Positions 16,934 through 24,180 of a stretch of DNA of 64,000 nucleotides are shown here, piece after piece (position 1 is the first letter of the stretch; each line of letters starts with the position of its first letter). The stretch comes from CAVQGZ01 sp942491665 (GTDB lineage: Bacteria > Actinomycetota > Actinomycetes > Jiangellales > Jiangellaceae), in NCBI GenBank assembly GCA_942491665.1, contig CALOBR010000021.1:1-64000 (forward strand), read 5' to 3'. The position numbers and the translations under genes are program-made. The notes beneath the pieces are model-generated. The model did not search any database. It was not told where the DNA came from and saw only the letters and a list, made by a program, of their open reading frames with translations.

Positions 16934-18310
16934 ATGACCATGAGCGACACCACTTCTTCCGCCGGCGGAACACCCCCCGGGACGCCACCGGGGACACCGG
17001 CTGGCCCATCGGGGGGGACGCCCGCCGGGCCTCCGGCTGATGGCTGGTGGTCGCGCCCTGCTGACGGCGCTCCCGAGCCCGCCATGCCCATGCCCGCGGC
17101 GTCGAGCGCCCCCACCCGGCCGGTGCCGCTGTACGGGCAGCCGGCCTCGCCCGAGAGCGACCCGTGGGCCATGCCGCCAGGGGCCGCCGGCACCTCGCGT
17201 CCGGCGCCGACCGGCTGGCCCGAGCCGCCGCAGCCCACGCCGGCGACCACGTCGTCGCGGCGTCCCGGCTGGTTCGCTGTCGTGGCCACGGCCGGGGTCG
17301 CCGGACTGCTCGGCGCGCTCGTCGGCGTTCAGCTCGCGCCCGCGCCGGCCGCGTCCACCACGGAGGCAACTGGCGCCGAGAGCACTGTGCTCGACACGAC
17401 CACCCCCGTCGGCCGCGCGCCGGAGTCCATCGCCGGCATCGCCGACGCAGCCCTGCCCAGCGTGGTCTCCATCAGCACCGCCACCGGCACCGGGTCGGGC
17501 TTCATCATCACCGACGACGGGTACATCATCACCAACAACCATGTCATCGCCGACTCCGGTGATCGTGGGGTCCAGGTGGCGCTGCAGGACGGGCGCACCG
17601 TCGAGGCCGACCTGATCGGCACCAGCCCCGCATACGACCTGGCAGTGCTCGACGTCGACCTCACCGGGCTGACGCCGCTTGCACTGGGAGACTCCGAGGA
17701 GGTCGTGGTCGGTGACCCGGTCGTCGCCGTCGGCAGCCCCCTTGGGCTGGACGGCACGGTCACCTCCGGCATCGTCTCGGCCACCAACCGGCCGGTCTCG
17801 GCTGGTGGGCAGGGGGAGACGAGCTTCATCAGTGCGATCCAGACCGACGCGGCCATCAACCCCGGCAACTCCGGCGGCCCGCTGCTGGACGTGCAGGGAC
17901 GCGTCATCGGCGTCAACTCCTCGATCGCTGCCCTCGGCTCGTTCGGTGGCCAGGCCGGATCCATCGGCCTCGGCTTCGCCATCCCCATCAACCAGACCCG
18001 CGTGACCGCCGAGCAGATCATCGCCGAGGGTGAGGCGTCCTACCCGGTGATCGGCGCGACGCTGCAGATGGACCCGACGGCCAGCGACGGTTCAGTCATC
18101 GGCGAGGTTGTCCCCGGTGAGCCGGCGGCAGAAGCTGGGTTGCGCAGCGGTGACCGGGTCGTGGCCCTCGATGGCCAGCCGGTGCGTGGGTCCGACGAAC
18201 TGATCGTGGCTATCCGCGCCAAGCAGCCAGGCGATACGGTAAGTGTGTCCTTCGTCCGCGGCCAGCAGGAAGAGACCGTCGAGATCACGCTCGGATCACG
18301 CGTGGGCTGA
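16934..18310 (+). CDS. HtrA/DegP-like trypsin-type serine protease with PDZ domain
   Basis: A 458-residue membrane-anchored protease. Residues 1-110 are a cytosolic Pro/Gly/Ala-rich tail, 111-133 a transmembrane helix, about 165-350 a trypsin-like domain, and about 365-455 one PDZ domain. The catalytic triad is visible: His203 (TNNHVIA), Asp235 (AYDLAVLD) and Ser313 (NPGNSGGPL). It would degrade or refold damaged exported proteins outside the membrane. It follows sigE by 29 bases and precedes tatB by 25, an order conserved with mycobacterial sigE-rseA-htrA-tatB except for the missing rseA. Two ATGs lie close together (16934 and 16940). Confidence 0.93.
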   Translation: MTMSDTTSSAGGTPPGTPPGTPAGPSGGTPAGPPADGWWSRPADGAPEPAMPMPAASSAPTRPVPLYGQPASPESDPWAMPPGAAGTSRPAPTGWPEPPQPTPATTSSRRPGWFAVVATAGVAGLLGALVGVQLAPAPAASTTEATGAESTVLDTTTPVGRAPESIAGIADAALPSVVSISTATGTGSGFIITDDGYIITNNHVIADSGDRGVQVALQDGRTVEADLIGTSPAYDLAVLDVDLTGLTPLALGDSEEVVVGDPVVAVGSPLGLDGTVTSGIVSATNRPVSAGGQGETSFISAIQTDAAINPGNSGGPLLDVQGRVIGVNSSIAALGSFGGQAGSIGLGFAIPINQTRVTAEQIIAEGEASYPVIGATLQMDPTASDGSVIGEVVPGEPAAEAGLRSGDRVVALDGQPVRGSDELIVAIRAKQPGDTVSVSFVRGQQEETVEITLGSRVG

Positions 18311-18335
18311 GGCGGCGCAGCAGGGAGAGACCAGC

Positions 18336-18680
18336 GTGTTGTCCGACATCGGCTTCGGCGAGATCCTCGTCATCGCCGTTGTCGGACTGCTGGTGTTCGG
18401 GCCCGACCGGCTGCCGGAGATGGCCAAGCAGGCCGGCGGGTGGCTGCGCGACCTGCGCACCATGGTGGCCTCGGCGCGCCGCGAGATGACCGACAACATC
18501 GGCGTGGATGCGAAGTACCTCACCGACCCGAAGGGGTCGCTGACGAAAGACCTGCTGGGTGACGACATGCCGACGGTGCCAAAGGTTCCGAACTCCTCCG
18601 ACGCCGTCAGCAAGGCACTCGGGCTGGACGACGCCCCCACGAAGCCTCAGCTGGACGAGATCGACCCCGACGTCACCTGA
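18336..18680 (+). CDS. tatB: Sec-independent protein translocase subunit TatB
   Basis: A 114-residue TatB. The single N-terminal membrane helix (residues 5-21, SDIGFGEILVIAVVGLLVFGP) is followed by the amphipathic helix DRLPEMAKQAGGWLRDLR and an extended polar tail, the TatA/B topology with the FGP hinge. It forms the twin-arginine substrate receptor with TatC, which is encoded elsewhere. The GTG start at 18336 follows GGGAG at usual spacing; TTG three bases later is an alternative. Placement after sigE-htrA suggests co-expression with envelope stress. Confidence 0.93.
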   Translation: MLSDIGFGEILVIAVVGLLVFGPDRLPEMAKQAGGWLRDLRTMVASARREMTDNIGVDAKYLTDPKGSLTKDLLGDDMPTVPKVPNSSDAVSKALGLDDAPTKPQLDEIDPDVT

Positions 18681-18688
18681 GGGCCGTC

Positions 18689-19861
18689 TCAGCGTCCGGC
18701 GGGGGAGAGACCCAGCGACATGCCGGCCAGGCCGCGCTCGCGTTGTCCCAGCCGGGCGGCCACCGAGCGGATCGCGACTGCTGCGGGCGTGTCGGGATGG
18801 TTGAGCACGAACGGCACGCCGGTGTCGGCGTCCTCGCGAAGGCCCTGGTCCATCGGTACCGACCCCAGCATCGGCACGTTCGCCCCGGTTGCCCGGCCGA
18901 GGGCCGTGGCGACCGTCTCACCTCCGCCGGAGCCGAACACCTCCAGCCTCTCGCCGCAGTGCGGGCAGGCGAGCCACGCCATGTTCTCGATGACGCCGAA
19001 CACACGTTGGCGCGTCTGCACTCCGATGCTGCCGGCCCGCTCGGCAACCTCCGCCGAGGCGAGCTGCGGGGTGGTCACGACGACGATCTCGGCGTTGGGC
19101 AGCAGCTGGCCCAGCGAGATCGCGATGTCGCCGGTCCCCGGCGGAAGGTCGAGCAGCAGGATGTCCAGGTCGCCCCAGTAGACGTCGGTGAGGAACTGCT
19201 CCAACGCCCGGTGGAGCATCGGCCCGCGCCACGCCACTGGCGCGCTGCGCTCGGGCTTGAACATCTCGGTCGAGATGAGCCGCACGCCGTGGGCCGGAAC
19301 GGGGAGGATCATCTCGTCGACCACAGTGGGGCGCTGCCCGTCCACCCCGAGCATGCGCGGTGTGGAGTGGCCGTAGATGTCGGCGTCGAGCACGCCGACC
19401 GATAGCCCGTCGTCGGCCATCGCCGCCGCCAGGTTGATCGTCAACGACGACTTGCCGACGCCGCCCTTGCCCGAGGCGATCGCGTAGACGCGGGTCAGCG
19501 AGCCGGGCTTGGCAAACGGGATGTCTTTGGCGGGTCCGCGCAGCTTCTCGCGCAGCCCGACCCGCTGCTCGTCGGACATGACGTCGAGCACGACCTCCAC
19601 ACCGCTCACGCCGGGCACGGCGGACGCCGCCGCGGTGACGTCGCGCACGATCGTGTCGCGCAACGGGCAGCCCGAGACAGTCAGCAGGACTGTCACGCGG
19701 GCATGGCCGCCATCGGCGACGCTGACGTCGGCGACCATGCCGAGCTCGGTGATCGGCCGGTGGATCTCGGGGTCGTTGACCGACGCGAGGGCGGTGCGGA
19801 TCTGGTCGACCACGGTAGAGGGGACGCCGCCGGGGGCGTTGCTGGGGCTGCTCACCTCCAC
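18689..19861 (-). CDS. mrp: Mrp/NBP35 family iron-sulfur cluster carrier ATPase
   Basis: A 390-residue protein. Residues 15-90 form a MIP18/DUF59 domain (ASVNDPEIHRPITELGMV, SGCPLRDTI), and 125-380 a deviant Walker A P-loop ATPase (GKGGVGKSS at 131-139) with DLPPGTGD and the cluster-binding CPHC. It is expected to bind and deliver Fe-S clusters in the cytoplasm. Two in-frame GTGs (19861 and 19855) are possible starts. The frame stays open upstream through the G-rich tract only because poly-C read backwards encodes proline; that extension is not real. It converges on tatB with 8 bases between stops. Confidence 0.92.
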   Translation of the reverse strand: MEVSSPSNAPGGVPSTVVDQIRTALASVNDPEIHRPITELGMVADVSVADGGHARVTVLLTVSGCPLRDTIVRDVTAAASAVPGVSGVEVVLDVMSDEQRVGLREKLRGPAKDIPFAKPGSLTRVYAIASGKGGVGKSSLTINLAAAMADDGLSVGVLDADIYGHSTPRMLGVDGQRPTVVDEMILPVPAHGVRLISTEMFKPERSAPVAWRGPMLHRALEQFLTDVYWGDLDILLLDLPPGTGDIAISLGQLLPNAEIVVVTTPQLASAEVAERAGSIGVQTRQRVFGVIENMAWLACPHCGERLEVFGSGGGETVATALGRATGANVPMLGSVPMDQGLREDADTGVPFVLNHPDTPAAVAIRSVAARLGQRERGLAGMSLGLSPAGR

Positions 19862-19862
19862 G

Positions 19863-20523
19863 ATGCTACGTACCGCAGGCGCGGGTCGCTCCTTGCGACT
19901 GCAGAGCCGGCGGGGTCGCGATCGGCAGCCGCGCCAGGGGGGGCGCGGGGGCGCGCGGGGCCGCCGCGGGGGGGGGGCCGCGACCGGTGACGCGAGTCGG
20001 GCGCAGGCGCATGGTGGGCAGATGACGACGGCGATGAGCGCAGGCGACCGGGGGGGCGGGGGGCCGGTGGGGGGGGGGGGTGGGAGGTCCGAGGGGGGGG
20101 GAGGGGCGGGGGGGCGGGGGAAGGGGGGGGGGGGGGGGGGGAGGGAGGGGCGAGGCGAGCGGGCGGGCGGCTGGGCCCGTGGATGGTGAGGGCGGGGCCC
20201 GGCCGGGGCGGCGGGGCGGGGGGGGAGGGGGGGGCGGGGCGGTGGCCGCCGGGCCGGCCCCCCCCGGCGGGCGGCCGCGCTGAGCGGGGGGGCCGCGGGG
20301 GGGGGCGGTCGAGGTCGACGGCGCGGCAATGCTCGTAGCGTCCGCGGCGCTCGCCGACGACCCGCCGGCGCTGCCGGGCACGGTGCTGGCTCTCCCGGGG
20401 TTCGATGAGTACCTGCTCGGCTACAAGAACCGCACGCTCATGGTCGACCCCGCAGACGCGCAGGCGATCATCCCCGGCGGCAACGGGGTCTTCCACGCAA
20501 CCATCGTTCGCGCGGGGCGCGTC
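19863..20523 (+). pseudogene. interrupted winged-helix DNA-binding domain (HTH_42-like) gene
   Basis: The right end (20308-20523) encodes VEVDGAAML...PGFDEYLLGYKNR, then ADAQAIIPGGNGVFHATIVRAGRV, an excellent match to the C-terminal part of the winged-helix HTH_42 family, where PGFDEYLLGYKDR and IIPGGNGVF are hallmarks. The left end (from the ATG at 19863) reads LRLQSRR and, allowing one extra G, continues VAI, resembling the family N-terminus; this part is an inference. Between them lies a poly-G tract with no coding sense, and about 60 C-terminal residues after GRV are missing. An intact gene would be about 1.1 kb. The gene is either broken or, more likely, badly sequenced. Confidence 0.6.
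19936..20307. repeat. poly-G / low-complexity tract, probably sequencing or assembly artefact
   Basis: About 370 bases dominated by runs of G on the plus strand, several of 7-18 in a row, separated by short C, A or T interruptions. Nothing else in the window looks like this. It sits inside a recognisable gene, adds single-base errors at its left edge, and ends abruptly where normal coding sequence resumes at 20308. Long G calls are a known artefact of two-colour Illumina chemistry. A genuine G-quadruplex-rich tract is possible but less likely. Confidence 0.75.
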
Positions 20524-21330
20524 AGGGGTGGGGGGAGTGGTGCTGCGGCGGTGCCCGCGTTCGAGGGCGTCGAGCACCTCGGCGCGACGGTCGGCGAACA
20601 GCGCGTTGGCGACGAGGCTTGCGGTGCGGGGGCGGGGGAGGCCGACGTCGATGTCGGCGACCACGCGCGCCGGGCGGTCCGAGAGCACGACGACCCGGTC
20701 CGACAGCAGGACCGCCTCGTCCACGTCGTGGGTGACCAGCAGCACCGAGCGGCGGTCGGCCTCCCACACCTCTTCCAGCCACACTTGCAGGTCGCGACGC
20801 GTGATCGCGTCCAGGGCGCCAAGAGGCTCATCCAGAAGGATCAGCGGCCGGGGGACGAGGAAGGCGCGCAGGAGCGCCAGGCGCTGACGCATCCCGCCCG
20901 ACAGCTCGCCGGGCCAGGCGTGCTCGTAGGAGGTGAGGCCGAACCGGTCCCACAACGCGGCCGCTGACTCACGGGCCTGGCCGCCGGGCACGCCGGAGAC
21001 CACCGCCCCCAGCACGGCGTTCTCCATGGCCCGCTTCCACGGCAGCAACGTGTCGCGCTGCGGCTGCATCGTGGCGGCACCGGGCCTGCCCAGCACCGAC
21101 ACGCCGGCGACGCTGGCGTCGCCGGCGTCGGGCACCAGCAGCCCGGCGAGCACGCGCAGGACGGTCGACTTGCCGCAGCCGCTCGGGCCGAGCAGCGACA
21201 CGAACTCCCCGGCACGCGCCGTGAGCGACAGCCCGTCGAGCACCGCCGTGACTGGCTCGTCGGGCCGGTCGCTGCCGAAGGCGTGCTGCAGATCGGCGAC
21301 CGCCCACGCCGCGCCGGGGCCGGCGCTCAC
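20524..21330 (-). CDS. ABC transporter ATP-binding protein, thiamine-precursor type (ThiZ-like); 3-prime end uncertain
   Basis: A nitrate/sulfonate/taurine/HMP-type ATPase with Walker A GPSGCGKST (residues 48-56), Q-loop MQPQRDTLLPW, signature LSGGMRQR (143-150), Walker B LILLDEPLGALD and switch His in VTHDVDEAV. It powers the permease and binding protein encoded just upstream on this strand. The GTG start overlaps the stop of the binding-protein gene. After residue 260 the frame has no stop and runs into the damaged region; a TGA at 20522-20524 is in another frame behind a C-rich run, so a one-base error probably hides the true stop. The natural length would be about 265 residues. Confidence 0.85.
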
Positions 21331-22349
21331 TCGGGCAGGTAGTCGTTTGTGAACGCGGTGGTGTCGTCGACGGGCTCGTCCACGACCTGCGCCGAGGTCA
21401 AGAACTCTGCGAAGCCGCTCCACGTCTGCTCGTCCTGCTCGCCCCACACCCCCGACGGCCCGACGAACAGGGGGGAGTAGTACGCCACGGACGGTTCCAC
21501 CAGCGCAGGATCGAGCTCGGGGACGGCGTCGGTGAGCGCTGCTGCGGCACCGGCCGGATCGTCCACCCCCTGCTGGTAGCCGCGGCTGGTCACCTCCAAG
21601 AAGTCTCTGACCAGATCAGGGTCGTCGGTCAGAGTCGACTCCGCCGCGAGGAACAGCGGCGTGTACCAGTTGGGGATGCAGTCGGCCCAGTCGGCGAAGC
21701 GGATCTCGTTGACGTCCACCCCCGCCACTTGCTGGGCCCGCAAGGCGTCCCACCCGGAGAAAACCCAGGCAGTGTCGAACTGGTTGGCGTCCATGCCGGC
21801 CAGGTAGTCGACGTTGCCGAGGGTGACGAACTCGACCGTGGCAGGGTCGGCGTCGTCGCAGCGCATGAGGGCGGAGATGATCTCGGTCTCCAGCGCCCCG
21901 CCGAAGCCGCCGTAGCGGGTGCCTTCGAGGTCGCGGGGCCGGGTGATGTCGTCGTCGGCCAGGCTGAACAGCGACGAGTCGTTGACCGGCAGCACGGTGG
22001 CGACCGACACGACGGGGACGCCGGCAGCCCGTGCCGGCAGCAACGACTCCGCCTGCGCCATGCCTATGTCGGCGGCACCGGAGGCCACCGCCGTCTCGAC
22101 CCCGGCGTCGGCCGGCTCGATCACGGTGAGGTCGATGCCTGCCTCGTCGTACCACCCCTGCTGCTCGGCGGTGTAGATGCCGACGTGGTGGGCGTTGGGC
22201 GTCCAGTTGAGCATGAGCGTCAGCGGACGTGACTCGGCGCTCGTGTCGGGCTCCGACGTCGAGGTGCAGGCGGTCGCCGTCAGGGCGAGCGCCGTCACTG
22301 CGGCGAGCGCGACCCCGCAGCGCCGGCGGCTGGTGGTGACGCGGGTCAT
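21327..22349 (-). CDS. ABC transporter substrate-binding lipoprotein, NMT1/THI5-like (ThiY type)
   Basis: A 340-residue lipoprotein with a signal peptide and lipobox LTATAC (Cys28), then an NMT1/THI5-like periplasmic-binding fold. LMLNWTPNAHHVGIYTAEQQGWY is the hallmark of hydroxymethylpyrimidine/N-formyl-aminomethylpyrimidine binding proteins, and SGAADIGMAQAESLLPARA is also conserved. With the upstream TPP riboswitch this points to uptake of a thiamine pyrimidine precursor or salvage product. The ATG at 22349 follows GGAG. The stop overlaps the GTG of the ATPase gene. Confidence 0.9.
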   Translation of the reverse strand: MTRVTTSRRRCGVALAAVTALALTATACTSTSEPDTSAESRPLTLMLNWTPNAHHVGIYTAEQQGWYDEAGIDLTVIEPADAGVETAVASGAADIGMAQAESLLPARAAGVPVVSVATVLPVNDSSLFSLADDDITRPRDLEGTRYGGFGGALETEIISALMRCDDADPATVEFVTLGNVDYLAGMDANQFDTAWVFSGWDALRAQQVAGVDVNEIRFADWADCIPNWYTPLFLAAESTLTDDPDLVRDFLEVTSRGYQQGVDDPAGAAAALTDAVPELDPALVEPSVAYYSPLFVGPSGVWGEQDEQTWSGFAEFLTSAQVVDEPVDDTTAFTNDYLPE

Positions 22350-22393
22350 CGGTGGTCTCCTTCGTCGGGCGGTCAGAGGTCGAGGGGTCGTGC

Positions 22394-23224
22394 TCACCAG
22401 GGTCGTGTCGCCGCCCTTCGTTGCGCCCGCTCGGCGGCCTGCCAGGGCAAGGCGGCCCGTTCGAGCGCGAAGACGAGGCCGACCAGGGCCACGCTGACGG
22501 CGGCGATCACGAGCACCGCGGCGAACATCTGGTCGGTGGCGAACGAGGCCCGGGAACGCTCCAGGTAGAGCCCGAGGCCGGACGAGGCACCGATCCACTC
22601 GCCGACGACGGCGCCGAACATGGCGTAGGACGCTGCGACCTTCAGCCCGGTGAACAGGCTGGGTAGGGCACCGGGCGCGAGGACGTGCTCGGCCAGGTCG
22701 CGACGCGAGCCACCCATGGCGCGTACTAGATCGACCTGGTCGCGGTCGGCGGCGATGAGCCCGCTCACGGTCGCCACGGCGACCGGGAAGAACGACACCA
22801 GCGCCACCACGAGCACCCGGGGCATGAGCCCGAAGCCGAACCAGACCACGAAGAGTGGGGCGAGCACCACCATGGGGACGCTCTGCGACACGACCACCAG
22901 CGGGTACAGCGCCGAGCGCAGCACCTGCGATGCGGCCATGGCGGCAGCAAGGCCCACGCCGACGGCGGAGCCGAGCACCAGTCCAACGGTTGCTGTGATC
23001 AACGTCGACACCGTGTGCCCGCCGATCACAGCGGCGTTGTCGACCAGGGCGGCGAGCACCTCCGAGGGGGCCGGCAGCACGTAGTCGGGGATGTCCAGCA
23101 GGGCCACCGCCAGCTCCCAGACGAGCACGAGCCCGCCCAGCAGCACCAGCGGGGGAGCCCAGACCGGCAGTCGTCGGCGCACTGGGGCTCGGGCCGTTGT
23201 CACCGGCTGAGTCGTGACGCTCAC
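22394..23224 (-). CDS. ABC transporter permease, thiamine-precursor type (ThiX-like)
   Basis: A 276-residue permease with six to seven hydrophobic segments and the binding-protein-dependent EAA loop AMGGSRRDLAEHVLAPGALPSLFTGLK, which docks on the ATPase. It belongs to the nitrate/taurine/HMP permease group, with PDYVLPAPSEVLAALV near the N-terminus typical. The GTG start overlaps the stop of the thiamine-binding protein gene (GTGA). The gap to the binding-protein gene is 44 bases. It is the third component of a TPP-controlled operon. Confidence 0.9.
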   Translation of the reverse strand: MSVTTQPVTTARAPVRRRLPVWAPPLVLLGGLVLVWELAVALLDIPDYVLPAPSEVLAALVDNAAVIGGHTVSTLITATVGLVLGSAVGVGLAAAMAASQVLRSALYPLVVVSQSVPMVVLAPLFVVWFGFGLMPRVLVVALVSFFPVAVATVSGLIAADRDQVDLVRAMGGSRRDLAEHVLAPGALPSLFTGLKVAASYAMFGAVVGEWIGASSGLGLYLERSRASFATDQMFAAVLVIAAVSVALVGLVFALERAALPWQAAERAQRRAATRPW

Positions 23225-23508
23225 CGGTGCGCAGCCACCAGGTCGTCGATTCCCGGCCCGTCGGCGGTGGCGCTGAACGCCTTGATGACCGACACCACGC
23301 TCTCGGCGCCGGCGGCGATCGTTGCCTCGTGCGCAGCGCGCAGCACCGTCCAGACGTCGTCGGCCGGTCCTTCGACGGTGGTGCCCAACGCGCCCACCTC
23401 GTAGCGCAGCCCGCTGCGTGCGACGACCCCGATAGCCGCCTCGATGTGGGCGTAGGTCGATGTCGGCGTGCCGGCCGGACTTGGTAGGCACTGGATCTCG
23501 GCGATCAT
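23221..23508 (-). CDS. thiamine-binding protein, MTH1187/YkoF family
   Basis: A 95-residue single ferredoxin-like domain protein (MIAEIQCLPSP..., HIEAAIGVVARSGLRYEVGALGTTVEG, VSVIKAFS) of the DUF77/thiamine-binding family. Members bind thiamine or HMP and are commonly placed next to ThiXYZ-type transporters. The ATG at 23508 follows GAGGAGG at 8 bases; a longer frame from 23583 would start inside the riboswitch and is rejected. First gene of the operon, directly behind the TPP riboswitch, and overlapping the permease start by 4 bases. Confidence 0.9.
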   Translation of the reverse strand: MIAEIQCLPSPAGTPTSTYAHIEAAIGVVARSGLRYEVGALGTTVEGPADDVWTVLRAAHEATIAAGAESVVSVIKAFSATADGPGIDDLVAAHR

Positions 23509-23516
23509 CGCTGTTT

Positions 23517-23540
23517 CCTCCTCACGTGAGGGGGAGGAGG
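23517..23540 (-). promoter_or_regulatory. hairpin sequestering the ribosome-binding site of the thiamine operon
   Basis: On the minus strand CCTCCTC (23534-23540) pairs perfectly with the Shine-Dalgarno GAGGAGG (23517-23523) across a 10-base loop. It lies between the TPP aptamer and the first start codon, so it is a plausible expression platform acting on translation initiation. Confidence 0.6.
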
Positions 23541-23565
23541 GCGGTAGCGGTGGGTCCGCGGCGAT

Positions 23566-23650
23566 GACTTCCTGCGCCGGCATGACCCGGATCAGGTTCG
23601 AGGGTCTGTGGTTCCGCCCACACTCTCAGCGCTCGCGCGCTCCCCTGTCG
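23566..23650 (-). ncRNA. TPP riboswitch (THI element)
   Basis: The minus strand carries the conserved thi-box elements in order: a closing stem beginning ACAGGGGAGC, CTGAGAG (23623-23629), ACCCT, GAACCTGATCCGGGTCATGC and GCGCAGG. These are the pyrimidine- and diphosphate-sensing loops of the TPP aptamer. It lies 58 bases upstream of the thiamine-binding protein gene and should shut down the four-gene transport operon when TPP is plentiful. Confidence 0.93.
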
Positions 23651-23658
23651 ATCTCGCC

Positions 23659-24180
23659 TCAGCGTACCCCGTCGGACGCCTCTGCCTCGTCGCCGAACTC
23701 CTCGAGCTCTTCGACGATGTCTTCGGACATCTCGCGCAGCTCCGAGCGGATGAAGTCACGGGTGGCCATCTCGCCGACGGCCAGGCGCAGCGCGGCGATC
23801 TCGCGGGCCAAGAACTCCATGTCGGCTCGGGACTGGGCTGCCACCTGCCGGTCTTGCTCCAGCGACACGCGGTCGCGGTCGTCCTGCCGGTTCTGCGCCA
23901 GCAGGATCAGCGGGGCGGCGTAGGACGCCTGCACTGACAGAACGAGGGTGAGAAAGATGAACGGGAACGGGTCGAACTGAGCGGCGCCCAAGGAGAGGCT
24001 GTTCCAGACGAGCCAGCCGAGGATGAACACCGTCATGTAGACCAAGAAGCGGCCGGTGCCGATGAAGCGGGCGATGCCCTCCGACGCCTGGCCGAAGGCG
24101 TCCGGGTCTACCGACGGACGGGCCCCGCGTCGCGGCGCACCGGGGAGGTCAAGACGGTCACGTTCGGGCATGCGGTCCAT
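23659..24180 (-). CDS. DUF1003 family membrane protein
   Basis: A 173-residue protein with two transmembrane helices (about residues 40-60 and 72-95) and a long C-terminal coiled-coil-like helix. FIGTGRFLVYMTVFILGWLVWNSL, DPFPFIFLTLVLSVQASYAAPLILLAQNRQ is the DUF1003 signature. Function is unknown. The ATG at 24180 is preferred because GGAGG sits six bases upstream; it overlaps the stop region of the MgtE-N/CBS gene by 23 bases, and this pairing is conserved in actinobacteria (Rv1231c-Rv1232c region). Confidence 0.88.
   Translation of the reverse strand: MDRMPERDRLDLPGAPRRGARPSVDPDAFGQASEGIARFIGTGRFLVYMTVFILGWLVWNSLSLGAAQFDPFPFIFLTLVLSVQASYAAPLILLAQNRQDDRDRVSLEQDRQVAAQSRADMEFLAREIAALRLAVGEMATRDFIRSELREMSEDIVEELEEFGDEAEASDGVR

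Noticed and set aside
19936..20307. G-rich tract as a functional G-quadruplex regulatory element
   Set aside because: It lies inside a coding gene, destroys its frame and resembles sequencing artefact; function is not supported without read-level confirmation.
23509..23583. N-terminal extension of the thiamine-binding protein starting at 23583
   Set aside because: The extension reads through the riboswitch 3-prime end and SD hairpin and has no family homology.
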